Assembly (NCBI GenBank): GCA_902562525.1
Contig: CACETT010000006.1
Location: forward strand, 1-44,946
Reading direction: 5' to 3'
Source of the DNA: an uncultured Alphaproteobacteria bacterium
GTDB lineage: Bacteria; Pseudomonadota; Alphaproteobacteria; UBA7887
DNA: 44,946 bases
Positions 17,010 through 26,488 of the stretch are shown here, piece by piece. Below the pieces are notes generated by a model. The model was not told the origin of the DNA. It did no database searches and saw only the letters and a list, made by a program, of their open reading frames with translations. The stretch's first letter is position 1. Each line of letters starts with the position of its first letter. The position numbers were made by a program, and so were the translations under genes.

Positions 17010-17822
17010 ATGGCAGCTGCGGAACAGTTAGATGATTTATACGAAGGTATCCGTTCTGGAGACCTTGAGGTTCGCCTTGCATCATCGCCAGATGATATCG
17101 ATGCTTTACAGGCGTTGCGGTATCGGGTGTTCTATAGTGAAATGGGTGCGGTGCCTGATCACCAAATGCGTCAGCTAGAGCGCGATTTTGACCAGTTTGA
17201 TCCTGTCTGTGATCATCTCATGGTGACAGACAGCTCCCGTGTGCCGTCGAGTGAAGCAGTGGTGGGAACGTACCGTCTTAGTAGGCGCGCAAATGCGGAG
17301 AAATCTGGTGGATTCTATACAGCGGGAGAGTACGATATATCTGCGATTATACAGCAACGTGGTGAAGTTTTGGAGCTGGGACGTTCCTGTGTCGCGGCCG
17401 ATTATCGAAATGGACATACAATGGCTCTCCTTTGGCGTGGTATCGCCGCCTATGTGTTTAATTATGATGTGGCGTGGATGTTCGGATGCGCAAGCTTGAA
17501 CGGTGTGGACATCAAGAAGCTCGCTTTGCCGTTGTCCTATTTACATCATTATCACATGGCTCCTCTGAAAATTAGGCCGCGAGCATTAACAGAGCGGTAC
17601 AATTCAATGGACCAGGTGCCCCAGTCAAAGATCGAGAGGCGCAGTGCCCGCTCTCTGCTGCCCCCTCTTGTAAAGGGCTACCTTCGTGTTGGATGTTTTG
17701 TTGGCGATGGAGCCGTACTCGACTTTCAATTTCAAACTACAGATGTTTGCATTATTGTGAAAACCGATGGAGTAGCTGAAAAATACCGCCAGCATTATGA
17801 ACATGGTCGGCACTCAGCGTAA
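17010..17822 (+). CDS. olsB: OlsB-like ornithine N-acyltransferase (GNAT, hemolysin-like)
   Basis: OlsB transfers a 3-hydroxyacyl chain from ACP to ornithine, giving lyso-ornithine lipid. The 270-residue protein matches the family with LRYRVFYSEMGA near residue 36, ERDFDQFDPVCDHLMV, VGTYRL, and ELGRSCVAADYRNGHTMALL around residue 125, followed by MFGCASLNG. The next gene encodes a PlsC-type acyltransferase, the expected OlsA partner. Members of this family can also be autoinducer-synthase-like proteins of unassigned function, so the biochemical role is probable rather than certain. Confidence 0.82.
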   Translation: MAAAEQLDDLYEGIRSGDLEVRLASSPDDIDALQALRYRVFYSEMGAVPDHQMRQLERDFDQFDPVCDHLMVTDSSRVPSSEAVVGTYRLSRRANAEKSGGFYTAGEYDISAIIQQRGEVLELGRSCVAADYRNGHTMALLWRGIAAYVFNYDVAWMFGCASLNGVDIKKLALPLSYLHHYHMAPLKIRPRALTERYNSMDQVPQSKIERRSARSLLPPLVKGYLRVGCFVGDGAVLDFQFQTTDVCIIVKTDGVAEKYRQHYEHGRHSA

Positions 17823-17844
17823 TCCTGGGTAGAGCCTATTCAAG

Positions 17845-18633
17845 GTGACCTTCTTCTCAAACGTTCTTGCAACGGTTCGCCTTTTAGCCTTTTTGGTTTG
17901 GACCTTTCTATTGTTGCCATTACAAGTGTGCGCTTTATTGGTGGGATCACACCTAAGTTGGCGCATTCCACGCCTATACCACCAAGGGAATTGTTTTCTT
18001 CTTGGCTTAAGGGTGATTAAGCATGGGATTCCTGATAATTCACAGGGTGTCCTTTTTGTGTCCAATCATAGTTCCTATCTCGACATTATTGTTTTGGCGG
18101 CGTTAACAGAAGCGTGCTTTGTATCAAAATTTGAGGTGGCCAGTTGGCCACTCTTTGGGATGTTAGCGAAGCTGAATCATACAGTTTTTGTTAAGCGTAG
18201 GATGAGAGAAAGTGGCGAAAAGTTAAGAGAGATTGAAGCCAGATTGAGACAAGGCCAACGACTTATACTCTTTCCCGAGGGCACCAGCAGTGATGGGAAC
18301 CGTGTTCTACCCTTTAACAGCACTTTCTTTGCTGCAGGAAGCACCAGATGGGATGGTTTCCCAGTTAAAGTCCAACCTATTGCCATTGGTTATACAAGGC
18401 TTTTGGGTATTCCATTAGGGCGTGGAGATCGCCCTTCCTGTGCATGGTATGGTGATATGAGTTTGGCGGGGCACCTTTGGTCAGTGTTTAAATCAGGTAC
18501 AACAGATGTCGAGGTGGCTTTTCTTCCTAGTGTTACAGTTTGCGATTTTGCGTCCCGAAAAGAATTAGCGAAATCTTGTGAGAGCAATGTCGCATTTGCT
18601 TTATCGGACATGCTTGGAGGGAACTTTCGTTAA
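17845..18633 (+). CDS. 1-acylglycerol-3-phosphate acyltransferase family protein (PlsC/OlsA-like)
   Basis: This 262-residue membrane-associated acyltransferase has an N-terminal membrane helix, the catalytic NHSSYLD (H-x4-D) near residue 74, and LFPEGTSSDGN near residue 146. It could acylate lysophosphatidate (PlsC) or lyso-ornithine lipid (OlsA). The position 22 bases after an OlsB-like gene favours OlsA, while a second plsC elsewhere cannot be excluded. The start is a GTG at 17845; no ATG is available upstream in frame. Confidence 0.85.
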   Translation: MTFFSNVLATVRLLAFLVWTFLLLPLQVCALLVGSHLSWRIPRLYHQGNCFLLGLRVIKHGIPDNSQGVLFVSNHSSYLDIIVLAALTEACFVSKFEVASWPLFGMLAKLNHTVFVKRRMRESGEKLREIEARLRQGQRLILFPEGTSSDGNRVLPFNSTFFAAGSTRWDGFPVKVQPIAIGYTRLLGIPLGRGDRPSCAWYGDMSLAGHLWSVFKSGTTDVEVAFLPSVTVCDFASRKELAKSCESNVAFALSDMLGGNFR

Positions 18634-18650
18634 GGATAAACCGCCCCTAG

Positions 18651-18678
18651 TTGACACTCGGTGCGGCAGTGCTAGAGT
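18651..18678 (+). promoter_or_regulatory. sigma70-type promoter candidate upstream of miaB
   Basis: TTGACA (18651-18656) and TAGAGT (18673-18678) are separated by 16 bases in the 180-base gap before miaB. The -35 is perfect and the -10 matches 4 of 6. It would drive the miaB-phoH-ybeY-corC-lnt run. Confidence 0.45.
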
Positions 18679-18690
18679 TTTCACCCTAGC
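18671..18690. repeat. inverted repeat overlapping the miaB promoter -10
   Basis: GCTAG and CTAGC form a 5-bp inverted repeat with a 10-base spacer, and the left arm overlaps the candidate -10 element. It could be an operator; arms this short also arise by chance. Confidence 0.25.
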
Positions 18691-18813
18691 CAGGTGCTGA
18701 AGCCTAAAAGGAACACTGGTGGGTGAGGGCTGGGAGTTGGTGAGAGATATTGAGCGAGTTTAAAATGTTAAGGGTCTTGGCACGATAGGCCTCTGCCCCT
18801 AAGTTAATAAGAA

Positions 18814-20205
18814 ATGTCTATAAAGCAAGAAGCGCAACCCATAACATCAAATACTACCAGGTCGTTATATATAAAAACATTTGGATGCCAAATGAATGTT
18901 TACGATTCTGATAGGATGTCGGAACTACTCAGCGAAGTTGGATTTGCCAAGAAATCGTCTGTGGATGATGCAGATATGGTTATTCTCAACACCTGCCATA
19001 TTCGGGAAAAGGCGAGCGAAAAGTTATTTTCTGAGTTGGGGCGGCTGCGTTTAATTAAGGAGGCACGAGGCCGTGCGGGAGAGCGCTTGATTGTGGCAGT
19101 GGCTGGCTGTGTTGCACAAGGCATCGGCAAAGAAATAACTCGCCGTTTTCCGGAAGTAGATATTGTTGTAGGTCCCCAGAGTTACCACGAACTTCCAGAC
19201 TTAGTCACCAGAGTTTTGGAGGGGGGGCAGTCGCGCTTAGTACAGACAGAATTTCCTGTAGAACCAAAATTTGACTTCCTGCCAGGCACGAGAAGTCATC
19301 AGGGGGTTACAGCATTTTTGTCGATCCAGGAAGGTTGTGACAAATTCTGCACATTTTGTGTGGTGCCCTATACGCGGGGGGCGGAATATTCCCGTCCAGT
19401 TTCTGAGATAATATTCGAGGCGCGCTCTCTGGTAGAGAGTGGAGTACAAGATATTACGTTACTGGGTCAAAATGTTAATGCCTATCATGGCCTTCGCGGC
19501 AATAACCGGAAGGCTTCTTTAGCAATCTTAATCGAGGCACTGGGGGAGATCGAGGGATTGTCGAGAGTTCGGTATACAACCTCACACCCAAGAGATATGG
19601 GTGCCAATTTAATATCTGCCCACGAGAGGCTGCCCATTTTAATGCCTCACCTACATCTTCCAGTCCAGTCGGGGTCGAATAAAATTTTGAAAGGTATGAA
19701 TAGGGGCTACACGGTTGAGGAGTACCTGGACATAGTTGATCGATTGCGCGATGCTCGCCCTGATATTGCTCTTTCCTCTGACTTCATTGTTGGGTTTCCT
19801 GGGGAGACGCGGGAAGACTTCGAGGCCACCCTAACCTTGGTAGAAAGGGTGAACTTTGCCCAGGCGTATTCCTTCAAATATAGTCCGCGACCAGGAACGC
19901 CGGCGGCTGATTTAAATAGCCACGTTGATCAAGAGATTTCTGCTCAGAGATTGGCCTGTTTGCAGCGCCTGCTTGATCAACAACAGCTGAATTTCAACCA
20001 ATCTAAAGTGGGAACTAAACTTAAGATTTTGATAGAAAAGCCTGGCCGGAATTGTGGGCAGATGATTGGAAAAAGCCAATATATGCAGGCGGTCCATGTG
20101 GAAGGTGGCGGGTCGAGCTCGCCGCTGAAGGTGGGCGATCTTATCGAGGTTGATGTGGTAGCTGGCAGTAAGAATAGTCTCACCGGCGAAAGGGCACAAA
20201 AATGA
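18814..20205 (+). CDS. miaB: tRNA-2-methylthio-N6-dimethylallyladenosine synthase MiaB
   Basis: MiaB is a radical-SAM methylthiotransferase that converts i6A37 to ms2i6A37 in tRNA. The 463-residue protein shows all parts: N-terminal UPF0004 domain with cysteines in FGCQMNVYDSD, LNTCHIREKA and AGCVAQ (second Fe-S cluster); the radical-SAM triad CDKFCTFC near residue 175; and a C-terminal TRAM domain. Its stop overlaps the ribosome site region of phoH, which begins 10 bases later. Confidence 0.97.
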   Translation: MSIKQEAQPITSNTTRSLYIKTFGCQMNVYDSDRMSELLSEVGFAKKSSVDDADMVILNTCHIREKASEKLFSELGRLRLIKEARGRAGERLIVAVAGCVAQGIGKEITRRFPEVDIVVGPQSYHELPDLVTRVLEGGQSRLVQTEFPVEPKFDFLPGTRSHQGVTAFLSIQEGCDKFCTFCVVPYTRGAEYSRPVSEIIFEARSLVESGVQDITLLGQNVNAYHGLRGNNRKASLAILIEALGEIEGLSRVRYTTSHPRDMGANLISAHERLPILMPHLHLPVQSGSNKILKGMNRGYTVEEYLDIVDRLRDARPDIALSSDFIVGFPGETREDFEATLTLVERVNFAQAYSFKYSPRPGTPAADLNSHVDQEISAQRLACLQRLLDQQQLNFNQSKVGTKLKILIEKPGRNCGQMIGKSQYMQAVHVEGGGSSSPLKVGDLIEVDVVAGSKNSLTGERAQK

Positions 20206-20215
20206 AGGACAAAAA

Positions 20216-21274
20216 TTGGTAAAGGCTGTAGTTACTCAGGGGGCGGCTCCCAACAAAGAACAATCGCTGTACCTTACCTTTAATAATAACTCGCTTTTGC
20301 CGGCCCTGTTCGGCAACCACGATAGGCACTTGGCACAGATTGAAAAAGCGCTAGATGTCTGGGTTACGAGCAGGGGTAATAAGCTGGTTATAACTGGTCC
20401 ACCTGACTCCGCTGCAGCAGCAGAGAGGGCATTCGTTTTTTTATATGGTCAGCTGGAGCGGGGAATCGAAGTTAGTGATGGAGAGGTTTACGCAGCCATT
20501 AGCAATGCACGGGTGACCGGAGAAAGTGACAGAGAAAAGGATCCCCATATTCGCGAGGGGGTCTTTGTTCAAACCCCGAAAAAGAAAGTTTTCCCTCGTT
20601 CGGCGAATCAAGGTAACTATCTGACGGCGTTGCGAGAAAAAGGGTTGGTTTTCGGAATTGGTCCTGCTGGCACTGGCAAAACTTATTTAGCTGTGGCGAC
20701 GGCACTATCTCTCATGATGAGAGGAGAAGTGGAGCGGTTGGTGTTGTCTCGACCGGCAGTTGAGGCTGGGGAAAGGCTGGGCTTTCTTCCGGGTGACCTT
20801 CGAGAAAAAGTGGATCCTTATTTGCGACCGCTCTACGATGCTTTATACGATATGATGCCTGCTGAGCGGGTTAATAATTCCCTAAGCCGCGGTGATATAG
20901 AGGTTGCGCCTCTTGCATTCATGCGCGGACGGACATTGGCAAACTCCTTTGTTATTTTGGATGAAGCACAGAACACTACTGCAGTTCAGATGAAGATGTT
21001 TTTGACCCGGCTTGGTGAAAACTCCAAAATGGTAGTGACTGGGGATCTTTCTCAGATCGATCTCCCCAGAGGTGTAGAAAGTGGCTTGGAGCAAGCCTTA
21101 CAGGTTGTACAAAGGGTTGAGGATACAGAGATTGTTAGGTTCTCGGGACGAGATGTTGTAAGGCATCAGCTCGTAACCCGGATTGTAAATGCCTATGCTG
21201 ATTTCGAAAAAAGGCGCTATGGCCGAACGGGGACAGTTACAGAAGGAGTTGTATCTAGCAAGGTCAATGACTGA
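20216..21274 (+). CDS. phoH: PhoH-like ATPase (YbeZ type)
   Basis: This is a 352-residue P-loop ATPase of the PhoH/YbeZ group that works with YbeY in RNA metabolism. An N-terminal KH-like region precedes the Walker A GPAGTGKTYLA near residue 147 and the Walker B FVILDEAQN near residue 245, with VTGDLSQIDLPRG as the sensor segment. The start is a TTG at 20216 with a GAAGGA ribosome site just upstream; a nearby ATG at 20202 runs into a stop after six codons. ybeY overlaps its end by 8 bases, the standard pairing. Confidence 0.93.
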   Translation: MVKAVVTQGAAPNKEQSLYLTFNNNSLLPALFGNHDRHLAQIEKALDVWVTSRGNKLVITGPPDSAAAAERAFVFLYGQLERGIEVSDGEVYAAISNARVTGESDREKDPHIREGVFVQTPKKKVFPRSANQGNYLTALREKGLVFGIGPAGTGKTYLAVATALSLMMRGEVERLVLSRPAVEAGERLGFLPGDLREKVDPYLRPLYDALYDMMPAERVNNSLSRGDIEVAPLAFMRGRTLANSFVILDEAQNTTAVQMKMFLTRLGENSKMVVTGDLSQIDLPRGVESGLEQALQVVQRVEDTEIVRFSGRDVVRHQLVTRIVNAYADFEKRRYGRTGTVTEGVVSSKVND

Positions 21275-21773
21275 TAGAGCAAATATACTTACAGTTTCTC
21301 TTAGAGATAATGAGCCAAAATGGCATGATTTGAAGTTTGATGTAGGCATGTGCTGTGAGGCGGCGCTGCGTGCTTCCTTTGAAGCAGCCGGGGAAATAGG
21401 AGCGAGAGGTGAGGTTAGTATACTTCTATCCAGCGACAGCGTCATTGCTCGCTTAAACAGAAAGTATAGGGGCGTTGAGGGACCTACCAATGTTTTGTCT
21501 TTTCCGGCGGATAGCGCCACGTCTCAGTTTGAATCTGAGATACCACCTCTTTTGGGAGATATAGTTGTGGCTTTTGAAACCCTCGTTGAGGAGGCAGAGG
21601 CTGCCCGTATTACCATGCAGGCTCACTTGGCTCATATGGTGGTACATGGCGCTTTGCATCTCTTGGGTTTTGACCATCAGGTTGAGGCAGAAGCAGAGGT
21701 AATGGAAAAACTTGAAGTTGAATCATTACAAAGTTTGGGAATTGGCAGCCCTTACATGGAGAGCTCTTTGTGA
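21267..21773 (+). CDS. ybeY: endoribonuclease YbeY
   Basis: YbeY is a zinc-dependent single-strand endoribonuclease needed for 16S rRNA 3' maturation and ribosome quality control. The 168-residue protein has the diagnostic zinc motif H-x3-H-x5-H as HGALHLLGFDH near residue 125, preceded by LNRKYRG and PTNVLSFP. The frame is open further up to 21189, which would overlap phoH by 86 bases; the ATG at 21267 overlaps by only 8, has AAGG upstream and gives the normal length, so I choose it. Confidence 0.94.
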   Translation: MTDRANILTVSLRDNEPKWHDLKFDVGMCCEAALRASFEAAGEIGARGEVSILLSSDSVIARLNRKYRGVEGPTNVLSFPADSATSQFESEIPPLLGDIVVAFETLVEEAEAARITMQAHLAHMVVHGALHLLGFDHQVEAEAEVMEKLEVESLQSLGIGSPYMESSL

Positions 21774-21786
21774 GGTTGATTGAACT

Positions 21787-22722
21787 GTGACTAATTCAAG
21801 AGACGGAACTAACAAGATCGGTGCAGAACTTGAGACCAGGAAGGGGCAACTGGCGAATTTGCTGGATACCTTTAAGGGCTTCCTGGGTTTTAAGTCAGGG
21901 AGTAATAGTTTTCGAGAGTCCATTGAAGAACTGATTGAAGAGCATCATGAGGATAGTGTGCCGGGTGCTGCTGAGGAGCGCACCATGTTTAGGAACCTAT
22001 TGGATTTCGGACGCCTCGACGTCGCTGACGTTATGGTTCCACGTGCAGACATCGTGTCCGTGCCCGAGAATATATTGCTTGATGAGTTGATCAGGTTGAT
22101 ATGCGAAAGGGGCCATTCGAGGGTCCCAGTCCATGCTGGTAGTCTCGATGATGTAAGCGGTATGGTTCACATTCGCGATGTCATAACGTACTGGAAAGAA
22201 AAGGTGGACTTTCAGCTTGGTTCCATCTTACGTCCACTGTTGTACGTTCCATCCTCCATGCGTATCCAAGACTTACTCTTGGAAATGCGGGTAACAAAAA
22301 TTCATATGGCCTTGGTCGTAGATGAATTTGGAGGGACGGACGGTTTGGTAACCATTGAAGATCTGGTTGAGGAAATTGTTGGTGAAATTGAGGATGAGCA
22401 CGATCGGGTAAGTGAGCCAAGCCTTGTTCGAAGGAACGATGGATTGCTTGATGCTGACGCACGCGTGGGGGTAGCGGAGTTAGAAGATCAAATAAAGATA
22501 GACTTGCTCCCGGACAAACGTGACGATGAGATAGTGACCCTAGGAGGATTGGTATGTGAGTTAGTGGGGCGGGTTCCTTCCAGGGGAGAACTTATTGCCC
22601 ATCCAAGTGGGCTCACATTTGAGGTTGTTGAAGCTGATCCCCGCAAAGTGAGGCGGCTAAGGGTCTATCCGGCACCATCAACCCTAGACAATGATCAGAC
22701 TGGTTTGGAGAAGGAAGGCTAG
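21787..22722 (+). CDS. hemolysin C/CorC-type CBS-domain protein
   Basis: The 311-residue cytosolic protein has an N-terminal leader with [21 protein letters not shown], two CBS domains (about residues 75-200) and a C-terminal CorC_HlyC (transporter-associated) domain from about residue 220. Such proteins are linked to magnesium/cobalt efflux or membrane integrity; the DUF21 membrane domain of larger relatives is missing. The start is GTG at 21787 with TGAGG upstream. Its place between ybeY and lnt is conserved in proteobacteria. Confidence 0.9.
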   Translation: MTNSRDGTNKIGAELETRKGQLANLLDTFKGFLGFKSGSNSFRESIEELIEEHHEDSVPGAAEERTMFRNLLDFGRLDVADVMVPRADIVSVPENILLDELIRLICERGHSRVPVHAGSLDDVSGMVHIRDVITYWKEKVDFQLGSILRPLLYVPSSMRIQDLLLEMRVTKIHMALVVDEFGGTDGLVTIEDLVEEIVGEIEDEHDRVSEPSLVRRNDGLLDADARVGVAELEDQIKIDLLPDKRDDEIVTLGGLVCELVGRVPSRGELIAHPSGLTFEVVEADPRKVRRLRVYPAPSTLDNDQTGLEKEG

Positions 22723-22731
22723 AATAAGCAA

Positions 22732-24285
22732 GTGCTAGCGGACCAACATTCGTCCTGGTTGCAGAGGCGGTCAGTATTGGGTACTGCTTGTCTTCTTGGG
22801 GCGGCCGGGTTGCTTTGTGCGTTTGCCTTTTCTCCGTGGCATTTTTTTCCTGTATTATTTGTTAGTTTTTCGCTTCTATTGGCGGCTCTCTCTATGGCAC
22901 GGGGCCTGGGGCATGCCTTTGCTTTTGGATGGGTGTTTGGCACAGGCTACTTTGCAGGTGGTTTGTACTGGCTAGAACACCCATTTGTTGTTGTTGGCTT
23001 GGGTTCGGGTGTCGGTTTTGTTTCAGTGGCTCTGTTGTCAGCCACTCTAGGGTTATGGGTCGGAGCGGTTTGTCTTTTGGGCAAATTAAGTCAGTTAAGT
23101 GGTGTGAAATTGTGCGCCGCTTTTGCGACTTTATGGACCTTGGCCGAGTGGGCGCGGGGCACTTTTCCTTTGGGCGGTTTCCCATGGAATCTTGTTGGCT
23201 ACACCTGGGCGTTTTCGGATGAGTTAATTCAAGTAGCCTCAGTAGTTGGTGTATTTGGGCTATCGGGTTGGACCATGTTTGCTGCCGCTTTGCCGGGGAG
23301 CTTGATTGTGGGTTCCGCCTCGAGACTTCAAGCTTCTGCCTGGGCTGGAGCCGTGATCGTGGTATTCGGCTTGGCGTGGCTATTTGGCTCTGATCGCCTC
23401 GGCAATGATTCTCAAACGATGGTCGCTAATGTGACGCTCCGCCTTGTGCAGGCCAATGTTTTGCAGGGTGAGAAACAGGATCCCAATCTAAGCAGGCAAC
23501 TCTTGCTTGACCATATCGAGTTAAGTCGGACGCACAGTGATCACCCTATTACCCATATCATTTGGCCAGAGACGGCAGTAGCGTTTCCGTTGGGTAGGAC
23601 ACCAACTATTAGGGAGTTTGTAAGCCAGGTAGTGCCAGAAAATGGGTTCTTATTAACAGGGGCAATCCGCAGGGAACTCGGACAGAGCGGAGAAGATGTT
23701 ATTTGGAATGGGCTTGCCGTGGTTAATGCTCATGGGGAAGTAATCGGCTCTTATGACAAGCGAAAGTTAGTCCCGTTTGGCGAATATATACCCTTCAGAA
23801 AATGGATAGCTTTTGCCAAGATTATAACGGGAGGTCTGGACTTCTCATCAGGAAAAGGGCCCACCAATATCACGATATCTGGTCTTCCAACTTTTAGGCC
23901 GCTTATCTGCTACGAGGCGATTTTTCCAAGCTCTATAATTGATGGTCCGGATAGACCCAAATGGCTTTTGAATTTGACCAACGATGGCTGGTTTGGGTAT
24001 ACGTCTGGGCCCTACCAACACTTCACTCAAGCTAGGATGCGGTCAGTTGAAGAGGGCTTGCCGCTCGTACGTTCGGCCAACACGGGAATTTCAGCCATTG
24101 TGGATCCATACGGACGGGTAGTAGCAAGCTTGAATTTGGGAGAGGAGGGCATTTTGGACTCTGGGCTGCCCGCTCATTTAGAAGGGGGCACTTTTTATGG
24201 TCATTTTGGGAATACACCTGCGCTTTTATTTGCGCTAATTTTATTGTGTGTTTTGGCGGTCCGGAAATCTAAGCCTGTGCTCTAA
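22732..24285 (+). CDS. lnt: apolipoprotein N-acyltransferase Lnt
   Basis: Lnt adds the third acyl chain to lipoproteins at the periplasmic face of the inner membrane. The 517-residue protein has five to six membrane spans at the N-terminus and a final one at the C-terminus, enclosing a nitrilase-like domain. The Glu-Lys-Cys triad is visible as WPETAVAF (about 280), DKRKLVPFGEY (about 345) and CYEAIFP (about 393). The start is GTG at 22732, nine bases after corC. Confidence 0.96.
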   Translation: MLADQHSSWLQRRSVLGTACLLGAAGLLCAFAFSPWHFFPVLFVSFSLLLAALSMARGLGHAFAFGWVFGTGYFAGGLYWLEHPFVVVGLGSGVGFVSVALLSATLGLWVGAVCLLGKLSQLSGVKLCAAFATLWTLAEWARGTFPLGGFPWNLVGYTWAFSDELIQVASVVGVFGLSGWTMFAAALPGSLIVGSASRLQASAWAGAVIVVFGLAWLFGSDRLGNDSQTMVANVTLRLVQANVLQGEKQDPNLSRQLLLDHIELSRTHSDHPITHIIWPETAVAFPLGRTPTIREFVSQVVPENGFLLTGAIRRELGQSGEDVIWNGLAVVNAHGEVIGSYDKRKLVPFGEYIPFRKWIAFAKIITGGLDFSSGKGPTNITISGLPTFRPLICYEAIFPSSIIDGPDRPKWLLNLTNDGWFGYTSGPYQHFTQARMRSVEEGLPLVRSANTGISAIVDPYGRVVASLNLGEEGILDSGLPAHLEGGTFYGHFGNTPALLFALILLCVLAVRKSKPVL

Positions 24286-24454
24286 AACGCTGTGCCCGAT
24301 GGCCAAAGGTGCTTGATGTAGGTTCGCGGCTGGATTGACAGGCTGGGGGGTTTTAGGGCAGTGAATACGGAGATTTTTGTTAGCAAGTGCTATTAAAAAT
24401 TGGAGGGCTGTGACAGCATGAGTCGTTTTTATTTTTCGTCAAACAGGGGTTGTA
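24286..24454 (+). promoter_or_regulatory. metK leader region
   Basis: These 169 bases separate lnt and metK. I looked for SAM-II, SAM-V and SAM/SAH riboswitch cores and saw none that I could support. A TTGACA at 24335-24340 lacks a matching -10. A perfect 11-bp dyad GCTGT-G-ACAGC lies at 24407-24417, between a GGAGG and the ATG of a short upstream ORF. The region may contain a regulated leader. Confidence 0.35.
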
Positions 24455-24462
24455 ATGTCTGA
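24418..24462 (+). CDS. 14-codon upstream ORF overlapping the metK start (leader peptide candidate)
   Basis: ATG at 24418 opens a 14-codon frame ending in a TGA at 24460-24462, eight bases into metK, in a different frame. A GGAGG lies about 11 bases upstream with a perfect dyad between. The peptide is [14 protein letters not shown]. It may be a translationally coupled leader or chance; nothing else supports translation. Confidence 0.25.
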   Translation: MSRFYFSSNRGCNV

Positions 24463-25621
24463 ATCAAACTATTTGTTTACTAGTGAGTCTGTGTCTGAGG
24501 GTCATCCGGACAAGGTTTGTGATTTAATATCAGACTCTATTGTTGATCGGTATTTGAGTGAAGACCCGGAGGCTCGGGTGGCAGTTGAAACAATGGCTAC
24601 CACAGATCTAGTTATGATTGCTGGAGAAACCCGTGGGCCCGATATAAGCCCAGACGAAATTGAGCGCGTTGCGAGGCAGGCTGTGAGGGATATTGGCTAC
24701 GAGCAGAAGGGCTTCCACTGGCGGGATTCAAGCGTACAAGTTCGTCTTCACAGCCAGTCTGCCGATATCGCTGTTGGAGTAGATGCTATTGGAAACAAGG
24801 ACGAGGGTGCTGGCGACCAGGGAATGATGTTTGGTTACGCTTGTCGGGAAACAGAGGCATTAATGCCGGCTCCAATTTTTTTCAGCCATAAAATTCTCCA
24901 GTTGTTGGCCGAGAGGAGGCACTCTGGGGAACTCGTGGGGATTGGTCCAGATTCAAAGAGCCAAGTAACATTGAGATACATTGATGGTCAGCCAGTTGGG
25001 GCAACTTCTATCGTTGTCTCAACCCAGCACGATCCATCCTTAGATCAGGATCACGTGAGGGAGATAGTGCGGCCAGAGGTTGAGAAGGTGCTTCCTGCCG
25101 GATGGATGTGCCCAGAGGATGAATTTTACGTTAATCCCACCGGAAGGTTCGTTGTTGGGGGTCCGGACGGTGATTGCGGACTGACAGGTAGAAAAATAAT
25201 TGTTGATACCTATGGTGGTGCGGCTCCCCATGGCGGAGGGGCTTTTTCGGGAAAAGATCCTACAAAGGTTGATCGCTCGGCAGCCTACGCTGCGCGGTAT
25301 CTTGCTAAAAATGTGGTCGCCGCGGGCTTAGCAGATAAATGTACTATCCAACTGGCCTACGCTATTGGCGTTCCTAAACCCTTGTCAGTATACGTTAATA
25401 CTCATGGTACAGGCTCTGTGGGAGAGGCCATTTTGGCCCAGGCGATACAAGGGGCTATGGATCTTTCCCCCCGGGGTATTCGCGAGCATCTTAAGTTAAA
25501 CAAGCCTATTTATGCTCGGACTGCGGCCTATGGCCATTTTGGAAGGGAGCCTGACACTGAAGGAGGCTTTTCGTGGGAGGCATGTGATTTGGTTCAAAAG
25601 CTTACCTCCCTTGCTGCTTGA
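24455..25621 (+). CDS. metK: S-adenosylmethionine synthetase
   Basis: MetK makes SAM from methionine and ATP in the cytoplasm. The 388-residue protein is full length, with [10 protein letters not shown] near residue 14, the hexapeptide-type [12 protein letters not shown] near residue 115 and the P-loop-like [16 protein letters not shown] near residue 260. AGGGG lies five bases before the ATG. trmB overlaps its stop by 4 bases. Confidence 0.98.
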   Translation: MSESNYLFTSESVSEGHPDKVCDLISDSIVDRYLSEDPEARVAVETMATTDLVMIAGETRGPDISPDEIERVARQAVRDIGYEQKGFHWRDSSVQVRLHSQSADIAVGVDAIGNKDEGAGDQGMMFGYACRETEALMPAPIFFSHKILQLLAERRHSGELVGIGPDSKSQVTLRYIDGQPVGATSIVVSTQHDPSLDQDHVREIVRPEVEKVLPAGWMCPEDEFYVNPTGRFVVGGPDGDCGLTGRKIIVDTYGGAAPHGGGAFSGKDPTKVDRSAAYAARYLAKNVVAAGLADKCTIQLAYAIGVPKPLSVYVNTHGTGSVGEAILAQAIQGAMDLSPRGIREHLKLNKPIYARTAAYGHFGREPDTEGGFSWEACDLVQKLTSLAA

Positions 25622-26376
25622 CTTTGGCCCTAAGCGATTATCCCTCAATAGGCTTAGCTTCTTGGGGTCGTAAGCGGGGACGACCTATGAGACACGCTAG
25701 GGCAGCTTTGGTCCGGGACCTGCTGCCTGTTTTTAGTATTGATATAGTTGAAGAGGCGAATGGTGCGGTCCGACAATTGGACTTGGCCCAGATATTTGGT
25801 GATGAGGTGAAGGAGATTTGGTTGGAAGTGGGGTTTGGCAGCGGAGAAAACTTAGTTGCATGTGCTAAGCACAATCCTCAAGTGGGCATTATCGGATGTG
25901 ACCCGTTTTTTGAGGGCGTCGGAAAGCTGATATCACGAATAGACACAACAAAATTAGAAAATATTCGTATTTACCCCGGGGATGCCCGGGATCTTCTTCG
26001 AGCCTTGCCCCCGTCTTGCCTTTCCAAGTTATTTGCATTGTTCCCGGATCCGTGGCCAAAGAAACGCCATCATAAGAGGCGATTGTTTCAGAGAAGCTTT
26101 CTTGGTTCCATTGCTGACTCTCTGCAGGACGATGGGGAGGTTATTTTTTCAACCGACCATGCTGAATATGCCCGCTGGGTGCTCGGCTTATTTTTGGAGA
26201 GCCCTTATTTTGCATGGGAGGTGAGATCTGCAGACGACTGGCTGCAGCATCCTAAAGATGTTGCGAGCACGCGCTATGAATTGAAGGCGCTTCGTGCAGG
26301 GAGGCGGAGCCTGTTCTTGAGGTTTCGGCGTAAAGGGTCCGTGCTCTCTTCAGGAGGAGAAAGTTGTCTGGGGTAA
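25618..26376 (+). CDS. trmB: tRNA (guanine-N7-)-methyltransferase TrmB
   Basis: TrmB methylates G46 of tRNA using SAM, which the upstream metK product makes. The 252-residue protein contains the start segment [17 protein letters not shown], the SAM motif [11 protein letters not shown] near residue 70 and the family signature [14 protein letters not shown] near residue 142. The TTG start at 25618 overlaps the metK stop; a second TTG at 25624 and an ATG at 25687 are alternatives, but the latter would remove a conserved N-terminal motif. Confidence 0.94.
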   Translation: MTLALSDYPSIGLASWGRKRGRPMRHARAALVRDLLPVFSIDIVEEANGAVRQLDLAQIFGDEVKEIWLEVGFGSGENLVACAKHNPQVGIIGCDPFFEGVGKLISRIDTTKLENIRIYPGDARDLLRALPPSCLSKLFALFPDPWPKKRHHKRRLFQRSFLGSIADSLQDDGEVIFSTDHAEYARWVLGLFLESPYFAWEVRSADDWLQHPKDVASTRYELKALRAGRRSLFLRFRRKGSVLSSGGESCLG

Positions 26377-26437
26377 CGGCTTGAAGGCCATGCCAGAGCT
26401 GGTGTATACCTAGTCCGTTGCTTTGAAAGCGGCATTG

Positions 26438-26462
26438 GTGTGGGCGGTTAGCCCACGTTTTT
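26438..26462 (+). terminator. hairpin plus T-run in the rimP leader
   Basis: GTGGGC and GCCCAC form a perfect 6-bp stem with loop GGTTA (26440-26456), followed by G-TTTTT. It looks like an intrinsic terminator or attenuator 27 bases ahead of rimP. A similar hairpin before rimP is familiar from other alphaproteobacteria, from memory. Confidence 0.6.
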
Positions 26463-26488
26463 GTTTGGTCGGAGTGCTAGAGGACTGA

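Noticed and set aside
24286-24417. SAM riboswitch upstream of metK
   Set aside because: I could not match the conserved core of SAM-II, SAM-V or SAM/SAH; a covariance search would decide.
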